Below, in pieces: positions 57,875 through 64,000 of a stretch of DNA of 64,000 bases. Numbering within the stretch: the stretch's first letter is position 1; each line of letters opens with the position of its first letter. The notes below the pieces were generated by a model. It saw only the letters and a list, made by a program, of their open reading frames with translations. It did no database searches and had not been told where the DNA came from. The DNA comes from DAOUKH01 sp034421515 (lineage in GTDB: Bacteria > Chloroflexota > Dehalococcoidia > SHYB01). The stretch spans positions 1-64,000 of the forward strand of contig DAOUKH010000009.1 of the NCBI GenBank assembly GCA_034421515.1, given 5' to 3'. Made by a program: the position numbers and the translations under genes.

Positions 57875-58549
57875 CTAGCCGCGCTTGGGGAGCTGCGGAA
57901 TAAGCCAGGAGAGGTAAGCGTCCTCGCTGCGGGTCTGCATGAAGACCCTTCCTGTCCCGCTGTAGGTGGCGACGAGGCCCTCACCGCTGAAGAAGGTGGA
58001 CTTGAGCCCACCGACGCGCCGCACGTTGTAGTCGACGGTCCCGTCGAAGGCGACCATGTGGCCGGTGTCGATGGTGTAGCTCTCGCCGGGGTTGAGGGTG
58101 ATCTCGTGGATGCCGCCGTAGCTGCTGAGGAAGAGGTCGCCCATGCCGGAGGCCTTGATCAGGAAGAGCCCCTCTTTCGAGAAGAAGGCCTTGGCGCCGC
58201 CCCAAGAGGTGTCGACGTCGATCTCGGGCGAGGACGCCATGTAGGAGCCCGACTGCACGTAGACCGTCTCGCCGTTCAGGCGGAGGTGGACGATGTCGCC
58301 GGGGAGCGCGGGAGCGAGCATGACCTCGCCGGGGCCGCTCTCGGCGGCGAAGGTGTTCTGGAAGAAGCTCTCGCCGCCCAGCATGGAGCGCTTCAGGCCG
58401 CCAAAGAGGCCGCCGCGCGCCTCGGTCTTGATCTCGATGGTGTCCGACATGGCGACCATGGCGCCGGACTCGGCGACGATCGACTCGCCTTGGCGCAGCG
58501 AGACCTTGGCGAGCGCGTACGACGGTTGGTACAGGATTTCGTGCTCCAT
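57875..58549 (-). CDS. AIM24/TIGR00266-family protein
   Basis: A beta-helical protein of 224 residues. AESGAMVAMSDTIEIKTEARGGLFGGLKRSMLGGESFFQNTF is the family hallmark, and the rest repeats short strands ending in QLPKRG. Relatives include the yeast mitochondrial AIM24 protein and bacterial TIGR00266 members of unknown role. GGAGG lies four bases before the ATG at 58547-58549. It is probably co-transcribed with the CoA-transferase downstream. Confidence 0.88.
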   Translation of the reverse strand: MEHEILYQPSYALAKVSLRQGESIVAESGAMVAMSDTIEIKTEARGGLFGGLKRSMLGGESFFQNTFAAESGPGEVMLAPALPGDIVHLRLNGETVYVQSGSYMASSPEIDVDTSWGGAKAFFSKEGLFLIKASGMGDLFLSSYGGIHEITLNPGESYTIDTGHMVAFDGTVDYNVRRVGGLKSTFFSGEGLVATYSGTGRVFMQTRSEDAYLSWLIPQLPKRG

Positions 58550-58670
58550 GCGTCCTCCTTGACGGCGCGCGGGGCGCCGGGCGCGGTCTAGCCGCTTCGT
58601 TGAAGTCCTTCTTCCATTATGTACTACGCGTCCTAGCACGCTCCCGGTTGCTGCCCGCCTTTCCGCCGCC

Positions 58671-58676
58671 TATAGT
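58671..58676 (+). promoter_or_regulatory. -10 box of the SDR pair
   Basis: TATAGT, 49 bases before the GTG start at 58726. Confidence 0.45.
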
Positions 58677-58725
58677 GCCTGCGGTCGCGGGCGGCGCTAT
58701 TCGCCCGCCTGTTCGGAGGAGAGAC

Positions 58726-59499
58726 GTGCCGAAGCTACTTGAAGGAAAGATCGCGCTGGTGACCGGCGGGGCGTCGGGCATCGGACGCGCCACCGCGGGC
58801 ATCTTCGCCCGCGAGGGCGCCAAGGTGGTCGTCGCCGACGTGCTCGAAGAGGGCGGGACGGAGACGGCCCGGATGATCGAGGACGCGGGCGGCGAGGCGG
58901 CGTTCGCGCGCTGCGACGTCACCGACCCCGGCTCGGTCGAGGCGCTGGTCAAACACGTCGTCGAGATGCATGGGCGGCTCGACTGCGCGTTCAACAACGC
59001 CGGCATTGAGGGGGACCCCTACGCTCGCGTCGCCGACAACGAGGTCGAGAACTTCGACCGCATCATCGGTGTCAACCTGAAGGGCGTCTTTCTCTGCATG
59101 AAGTACGAGCTACCGGTGATGCTGGAGCAGGGCGGGGGCGCCATCGTGAACACCGGCTCGTCGTCGGGGATCAGCGCCGTGCCTGGCATGGCGGTCTACA
59201 GCGCCTCGAAGGGCGGCGTCCTCCAGCTAACGAAGGCGGCCGCCGTGGAGTATGCGCGCAGCGGGATTCGCATTAACGCGGTCTGTCCCGGGGGCGTGGA
59301 CACGCCGATGGTGGCCCGGATCTCGGCCCAGGCAACGGCGGAACTCCGCCAGCAGTTCATGATGCAGCCGACCATCTCGCGAGGCCAGATCGGAGCGCCG
59401 AGCGAGATCGGCGAGGCGGTGGCCTGGCTCGCTTCCGATCAGGCGTCGTTCATCACGGGCCACTGCATGTCCGTCGACGGCGGCCTGACCGCCCAGTAG
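58726..59499 (+). CDS. SDR-family oxidoreductase
   Basis: A short-chain dehydrogenase of 257 residues. TGGASGIGR (cofactor loop), NNAGIEGDP, the catalytic GSSSGISAV with YSASK, and VCPGGVDTPM are present. The start is GTG at 58726 with GGAGGA five bases before it. It is followed after 23 bases by a second SDR of about half-identical pattern, so the pair may be a tandem duplicate acting on related hydroxy substrates. Confidence 0.9.
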   Translation: MPKLLEGKIALVTGGASGIGRATAGIFAREGAKVVVADVLEEGGTETARMIEDAGGEAAFARCDVTDPGSVEALVKHVVEMHGRLDCAFNNAGIEGDPYARVADNEVENFDRIIGVNLKGVFLCMKYELPVMLEQGGGAIVNTGSSSGISAVPGMAVYSASKGGVLQLTKAAAVEYARSGIRINAVCPGGVDTPMVARISAQATAELRQQFMMQPTISRGQIGAPSEIGEAVAWLASDQASFITGHCMSVDGGLTAQ

Positions 59500-59522
59500 C
59501 GCGACGCCCAAGGAGCAACGAC

Positions 59523-60278
59523 ATGGACTACAACTTCAACGGGAAGGCGGCGCTGGTGACCGGGGCCGCGTCGGGGATCGGGCTGGCGACGGCGCGGGGT
59601 TTCGCGCGCGAGGGCGCCGGCGTCATCTTGGCCGACATCAACGTCGAGGGCGGCGAGGCCGCCGCCGCGGCGATCGTGGCGGAGGGCGGCACGGTCGCCT
59701 TCGTCGCCTGTGATGTTTCCGACGAGGCGCAGGTGGAGGCTGCCGTTGGGGCTGCGGTCGAACGTTACGGACGGCTCGACTGCGCCTTCAACAACGCGGG
59801 GATCGAACAGGGCGGCGTGCCCATCACCGACCAGGAGCGCGATAGCTGGGACCGCTACCTCGCCATCAACCTCACGGGCGTCATGCTGTGCATGAAGCAC
59901 GAGGTGCGGCAGATGAACAAGCAGGGGAGCGGCGCGATCGTCAACGCTTCCTCGATTCTGGGCGTCGTCGGCGCTCCCGGCACCCACGCCTACGTCGCCA
60001 CCAAGGCCGCCGTGGCCAACATCACCCGCAGTGTCGCCCTGGAGCAGATCGGCAGCGGCATCCGGGTCAACGCGACCTGCCCCGCCGCCATCGACACGCC
60101 GATGAACGAGCGCACTGCGCAGAGCGTCCCCCGCGAGTTCCTCGAAAACATGCAGCCCATCGGCCGCATGGGGACGGCCGAGGAGGTCGCCAACGCCGTC
60201 CTCTGGTTGTGCTCGGACGCCGCCTCCTACGTCACCGGCCATACGCTCTACCTCGACGGAGGGTTCTTGGCGCGGTAG
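59523..60278 (+). CDS. SDR-family oxidoreductase
   Basis: A short-chain dehydrogenase of 251 residues. TGAASGIGLA, NNAGIEQGG, the Ser in NASSILG and YVATK form the catalytic set, ending in YLDGGFLAR. Similar to the preceding gene in size and order of motifs, consistent with tandem duplication. AAGGAG precedes the ATG. The lipoprotein gene begins eight bases after its stop. Confidence 0.9.
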   Translation: MDYNFNGKAALVTGAASGIGLATARGFAREGAGVILADINVEGGEAAAAAIVAEGGTVAFVACDVSDEAQVEAAVGAAVERYGRLDCAFNNAGIEQGGVPITDQERDSWDRYLAINLTGVMLCMKHEVRQMNKQGSGAIVNASSILGVVGAPGTHAYVATKAAVANITRSVALEQIGSGIRVNATCPAAIDTPMNERTAQSVPREFLENMQPIGRMGTAEEVANAVLWLCSDAASYVTGHTLYLDGGFLAR

Positions 60279-60286
60279 GATGCCGC

Positions 60287-62683
60287 GTGGAGCCTTCGGC
60301 GACCGGGAGGGAGGTCACTCCGGTCATATTAGGAGTCTCGCTACGCCGACTTCTGAGTACCGCGGCGCTTTTTGGCGCGCTCGCGGCCTTGGTCGCTGCC
60401 TGTAGCAGCGAAAGCCCCACGCCGGAGCCGACTGCCACGCCCACGGTGCCGCCGACCGCGACGCCGACGCTAGTACCGACCGCCACGCCTGCGGCGGTGC
60501 CGATTGCCACACCCCCGATCGCGACGGCCACGCCGGCGCTGACGGCCACGCCCACACCGGAGCCGACGGCGACGGCCACCCTGGCGCCGACGGCCACGCC
60601 CACGCCAGAGCCGACGGCAACGCCCACCTTGGTGCCAACGGCCACGCCCACCGCGACGCCAAGCCCGCCCTACGCCGCGGTCTGGTTGACCTTGCGAGAG
60701 GGTCCTCAACTCGATTCGAGCAATCCGGACGCGGCAGCGGCTATCAAGGCGCTCCCGTGGGTCGCGGACGGTATCGAGGAAGACGAACGACGGGGCTTGC
60801 TGGAGCTACTGCGCACCGCTCTGGGGTTCATGGAAGTCTTCAACGTCCTCGTAGCCCAGCCCTGGATCGAGGATGGCGTCAATGGGACCGAACGCGCTGT
60901 CATGGCCCATCTCGCGTCTATCGCGCGGACGGACGAGGCAGCGGCATTAAGGATTCTCAGCATGCCCTTCCTCGAGACCGTCGAGGATGAAGACGGCGCC
61001 ACGATGGAGTCCCTGCGACGTCTAGCGAGTCTGTTCCCGGGGCAATTTCAGCGGGCCGTACCGTGGGTCGAGGATGGGCTCGACGAATCCGAACGCACCG
61101 TGATCAGCCTCCTGAGAGCGATAAGGGCAAGGGACCATGCGGCGGCGCAGCGGATTCTTGAGTTGCCTTTCCTAGAGACCGTCGAGCGTGCCGACGCCCT
61201 GGCTGTGGAGGCCCTGCGGGACGCGGCGGACCGCAGTACGAGGGCGCTCCGGGCCGTCCTCGAGAAACCGTGGGTCGAGGATGGACTCGACGAATCTGAA
61301 CGAATCGTAGCTATTCGTGTTACGGAGATAGCGACAAAGGACCAAGCGGCGGCGCTGCGGATACTTGAGATGCCGTTCCTGGAGACGGTCGATGCCGTCG
61401 ACGCCGGCGCGATGGGGTTGCTGTGGCATTTGGCCTCCAGGCAGCCGCACCTATTCCAAGAGGTGCTGGAGCACCCGGGTCTGAGCGTGGGTATCTCGGA
61501 TGAGTGGGCGAAGGTCGTCATGACACTAGGCGATTTGAGCGACTCGAATCCGGACCGGATGTTCCTCTTGCTGGATCAGGGGCCGGGAGCCGTGGAAGAG
61601 GAAGTACGCACCATCGACCTTCCACTCGCGGGCGAGGTGGTCCTGACCATCATCCGGACCGGCCCGGGATCGCCGCGCAGCATGGACGTGTTAGAGCGTA
61701 CGGTCCGCAACGCGGAGTCGTTCATGGGGTTGCCTTTCCCGGCCGCATCCGTGCTCTTGTTTTTCAAGGAAGAAGGCTTCGGCGCAGGCCACACGGGGAC
61801 TCACATCGTCTTCCCCGCGCGCCTCGACGGACAGGAGCCTGAGAGATTCGTAAACAGCTGGGCTCGTGAGTTGGCCCGTTACTATTGGAGGGGCCACGCT
61901 GCTTGGATCGAACAAGGCGCGGCGACGGTGATGATGCCGATCACGGAAGACGGCCGCGCCGGGGCCCCCCGGCTGGCCATCTCTTATCCCTGCCCCGAAC
62001 TTCGCAGCATAGCGGACCTAGAGGCCAGCGACCCCTATGCGCTGACCACGAGAAAATGCAACTTCAGCCTTGGTGGCCGTTTCTTCTTGGACTTGTACTA
62101 CACCTTGGGGGATACTGCGTTCCGGGAGGGATTTCGAAGCCTCTATCTAATGTCGGAAGCTGGCCAGATTGGTATCGACGAAATCAGGGAGGCCTTCAAG
62201 GCCGGCGCGCCCGACCGAGGCATCCTCGTGGATACCGTAGTGGGGCGGTGGTACGACGGAACCGAGGAATACGACACCTCCCACCTGGACCGCGGGCCGG
62301 TCGACCCCGATCTTCCCGGCATCAATGGGCGAATCGAGGGCGCGTACCTGGCGCTGTTCCAGGGGGGGCCACCTATCTTCGGCTTCTCCGGCTCGGATGT
62401 CGCGGGGCCGGTATGGCTGACGATTGACTATTCCCATCCAACCGATAGCGGGTTACACGAGACACAGCTGGAGATCGTGGAGTTCTTCGAAGATGGGTTC
62501 ATGTTCCGTCGCCGCGAAGTGACGTTGAGGACAACACTTGGATACAGCGGCAGCAGTCATCATATCGAAGTCGGCTATACGGGGATCGGACGATCAGCAG
62601 GAACCGAACCCGGCAAGTACTGGGTGTACGTGTACGACGAGGGGCGGAAGGTAGCGGAGGTGGAGTACGAGGTGACGGAGTAG
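60287..62683 (+). CDS. Lipoprotein with Thr/Pro linker, PW(V/I)EDG helical repeats and a degenerate zincin-like domain
   Basis: A lipoprotein of 798 residues. The signal peptide ends in ALVAAC (Cys39), then a Thr/Pro/Ala linker to about residue 125 built of TATPT units. Residues about 140-410 are four degenerate repeats of roughly 70 residues built around PWVEDGLDESER and AAALRILEMPFLETV. The following domain has RELARYYWRGHAAWIEQGAA (Arg527, Glu528, Arg531, Glu542), which resembles an HExxH...E zincin in which both histidines are arginine. The C-terminus is beta-rich (IEVGYTGIGRSAGTEPGKYWVYVYDEG). The start is GTG at 60287, the only nearby in-frame start. Function unknown. Confidence 0.75.
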   Translation: MEPSATGREVTPVILGVSLRRLLSTAALFGALAALVAACSSESPTPEPTATPTVPPTATPTLVPTATPAAVPIATPPIATATPALTATPTPEPTATATLAPTATPTPEPTATPTLVPTATPTATPSPPYAAVWLTLREGPQLDSSNPDAAAAIKALPWVADGIEEDERRGLLELLRTALGFMEVFNVLVAQPWIEDGVNGTERAVMAHLASIARTDEAAALRILSMPFLETVEDEDGATMESLRRLASLFPGQFQRAVPWVEDGLDESERTVISLLRAIRARDHAAAQRILELPFLETVERADALAVEALRDAADRSTRALRAVLEKPWVEDGLDESERIVAIRVTEIATKDQAAALRILEMPFLETVDAVDAGAMGLLWHLASRQPHLFQEVLEHPGLSVGISDEWAKVVMTLGDLSDSNPDRMFLLLDQGPGAVEEEVRTIDLPLAGEVVLTIIRTGPGSPRSMDVLERTVRNAESFMGLPFPAASVLLFFKEEGFGAGHTGTHIVFPARLDGQEPERFVNSWARELARYYWRGHAAWIEQGAATVMMPITEDGRAGAPRLAISYPCPELRSIADLEASDPYALTTRKCNFSLGGRFFLDLYYTLGDTAFREGFRSLYLMSEAGQIGIDEIREAFKAGAPDRGILVDTVVGRWYDGTEEYDTSHLDRGPVDPDLPGINGRIEGAYLALFQGGPPIFGFSGSDVAGPVWLTIDYSHPTDSGLHETQLEIVEFFEDGFMFRRREVTLRTTLGYSGSSHHIEVGYTGIGRSAGTEPGKYWVYVYDEGRKVAEVEYEVTE

Positions 62684-62729
62684 GGGCGCCTGCCGCGGGT
62701 GGGGCGGTGGCTGGTAGACTGCGGCCGCG

Positions 62730-63299
62730 ATGCGGTTTGTCCGGGGGCCTTTTCCGCCGACCGATAATCTTGATGCGGCGCGGCGCGTGTTGCTGGCGTA
62801 CGAGGCGCCGGATGAGGCGCAGCGGGCGGTGCGCGAGCGGATGCTGGCGTTCATCGAGGTGCACCCGGAGGACGCGCACCGGCGGACGTGCCCGCCGGGG
62901 CACCTGACGGGGTCGGCGTTGGTACTCGACCATGAGGAGCGGCGGGCGCTGCTGACCTATCACCGCAAGCTGGGGCGGTGGCTGCAGTTGGGGGGGCACG
63001 CCGACGGCGACGCCAACCTTGTGGGCGTGGCGCTGCGGGAGGCGGTGGAGGAGAGCGGGATCGCCGACCTCGCCATCAATCCGGTACCGGTCAATCTCGA
63101 CATCCACGTGATACCGTCCCGCCCCGGCGAGCCGGAGCATCTGCACCTCGACACCTGCTTTCTCGTGCGGGCCGGGCCGGGATCTGAGCCTCGCGTGAGC
63201 GAGGAGTCGCTCGACCTACGCTGGTTTGAGCCTCGCGAGCTCGCGGATATCGAGACTGACGACCTGGTGCGCCGACTCTTCCGCATCGCGTTCGGATAG
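62730..63299 (+). CDS. Nudix hydrolase
   Basis: A protein of 189 residues. The Nudix region reads GGHADGDANLVGVALREAVEESGI: the REAVEESGI part is complete, but the Glu expected seven positions before it is Ala. The chain extends about 75 residues before the box and has HLHLDTCFLVRAG after it. The substrate is unknown. A short in-frame start is at 62730, 46 bases after the lipoprotein stop. Confidence 0.85.
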   Translation: MRFVRGPFPPTDNLDAARRVLLAYEAPDEAQRAVRERMLAFIEVHPEDAHRRTCPPGHLTGSALVLDHEERRALLTYHRKLGRWLQLGGHADGDANLVGVALREAVEESGIADLAINPVPVNLDIHVIPSRPGEPEHLHLDTCFLVRAGPGSEPRVSEESLDLRWFEPRELADIETDDLVRRLFRIAFG

Positions 63300-63424
63300 G
63301 GATCCGGGGCGGCTTCGCTTCTTGTCATCCCCCAGCGCCGCTGGTAGGCTCGCTTCCGGTGATCACTCCTTTGCGCGGCGCTTTGCTCCGCCGGTCTCGT
63401 GGTCACCGCCGTTGTCCGTCCGCG

Positions 63425-64000
63425 ATGACCGAAGGGGGCGCCGTGCAGGTCTCAATAAACGCCTTTCTCCGCAACCCGCCGATCTCGGGGCGCTCGCACC
63501 AGCAACTCTACGGTGAGTTCCTGGAGATGATGGAATACGCCGACCAGAACGGGATCGCACGTGTGGCCCTCGCCGAGCACCACTTCGAGGACGACGGCTA
63601 CCTGCCCTCGCAGTTCGTGATGGCGGGGGCGATCGCGGCGCGGACGAAGCGCATGGAGATCTGGTTCGCGATCATGGTGCTGCCGCTGCACCATCCGTTG
63701 AGCGTGGCCGAGGACGGGGCGGTGCTCGACTGCCTGAGCGGCGGGCGGTTCACGCTCGGCGTTGCGGGCGGCTATCACCACAAGGAGTTCGACGGGTTCG
63801 GCGTGCCCCGCAACGAGCGGGCGGCGCGCATGGACGAGGCCCTCGACATCATCCGGCGTTGCTGGGAGGACGAGGGGCCGTTCGACTACGACGGCCAGTT
63901 CTGGAAACTGAAGGGCGTGAAGGTGCGTCCGAGGCCGGTGCAGCAGCCGCGGCCCAAGATCATGCTCGGGGGTAACAGTGAGGCGGCGGCGCGCCGAGCG
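63425..64000 (+). CDS. LLM-class flavin-dependent oxidoreductase (3' end outside window)
   Basis: The first 192 residues of a luciferase-like oxidoreductase. QVSINAFLRNPP, MMEYADQNGIARVALAEHHFEDDGYLPS and LDCLSGGRFTLGVAGGYHHKEFDGFG are family features, and RPRPVQQPRPKIMLGGNSEAAARRA is the usual region before the C-terminus. A GTG at 63443 with GGGGG before it is an alternative start. The product would be related in family to the gene at 10.3 kb. Confidence 0.87.
   Translation, partial: MTEGGAVQVSINAFLRNPPISGRSHQQLYGEFLEMMEYADQNGIARVALAEHHFEDDGYLPSQFVMAGAIAARTKRMEIWFAIMVLPLHHPLSVAEDGAVLDCLSGGRFTLGVAGGYHHKEFDGFGVPRNERAARMDEALDIIRRCWEDEGPFDYDGQFWKLKGVKVRPRPVQQPRPKIMLGGNSEAAARRA

Noticed and set aside
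56791..57903. Plus-strand frame opposite the CoA-transferase
   Set aside because: Shadow of a conserved gene.
60416..60660. Possible CRISPR or minisatellite array
   Set aside because: The repeated CCGACGGCCACGCC-type units encode the Thr/Pro/Ala linker of the lipoprotein and have no spacers.

Overview
The window is a gene-dense, high-GC bacterial chromosome segment, about 95% coding, with no rRNA, tRNA, CRISPR array or insertion sequence that I can recognise. The best guess is an uncultured Chloroflexota, probably from the Dehalococcoidia/SAR202 neighbourhood. The reasons are lipoproteins whose lipobox is followed by long Thr-Pro-Ala linkers, a GWNLIS-type secreted protein, and many paralogues of catabolic families (amidohydrolase_2, acyl-CoA dehydrogenase, SDR, luciferase-like flavin oxidoreductase, CaiB/BaiF CoA-transferase). 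The assignment rests on protein character only. No phylogenetic marker was compared.

Layout. 1-6.9 kb: a LOG-family protein, enolase and a phosphotriesterase-like hydrolase on the minus strand, an MFS exporter, and two divergent lipoproteins whose start codons overlap. 6.9-16.2 kb: a 14-TM exporter, a ferredoxin with a zinc ribbon, SCP2-like and EthD-like proteins, a flavin oxidoreductase, an acyl-CoA dehydrogenase pair and two divergent amidohydrolases. 16.4-19.7 kb: a fatty-acid/ribosome cluster (yceD-rpmF-fabD-fabG-nusB-acpP) behind a strong sigma70 promoter. 19.7-30.7 kb: housekeeping (mazG, a UbiA prenyltransferase with an epimerase, tlyA, hisS, prfA-prmC-rsmI, a NYN nuclease, tatA opposite tatBC). 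30.8-37.2 kb: an HxlR regulator, a TIGR03960-like protein without its radical-SAM cysteines, a thioredoxin-like lipoprotein, a VOC protein, and grpE and hrcA. 37.4-49.4 kb: a large secreted protein, an MBL-fold protein without metal ligands, then a catabolic island (two amidohydrolases, arsenate reductase-like protein, GNAT, SDR, a second acyl-CoA dehydrogenase pair, aldo/keto reductase). 49.4-51.7 kb: a Fic protein preceded by an operator-like repeat array, and an enoyl-CoA hydratase. 51.8-56.7 kb: a pyrimidine operon (pyrR-pyrB-pyrC-carA plus a uracil-DNA glycosylase) with a PyrR attenuator. 56.7-64 kb: a CoA-transferase, an AIM24-like protein, two SDRs, a repeat-rich lipoprotein, a Nudix hydrolase and a partial flavin oxidoreductase.

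Regulation. Most promoters I can see are TATAAT-like -10 boxes, often extended with TG one base upstream (TGCTATAAT), usually 30-70 bases ahead of the start codon and mostly without a good -35. A few genes look leaderless.

The most noteworthy observations are three family members that appear to have lost catalytic residues (TIGR03960-like protein, UlaG-like MBL protein, repeat lipoprotein with arginines in place of HExxH histidines), the inverted-repeat array ahead of fic, the PyrR leader, the overlapping divergent lipoprotein starts, and dispersed palindromes, one of which forms the tail of a membrane protein.
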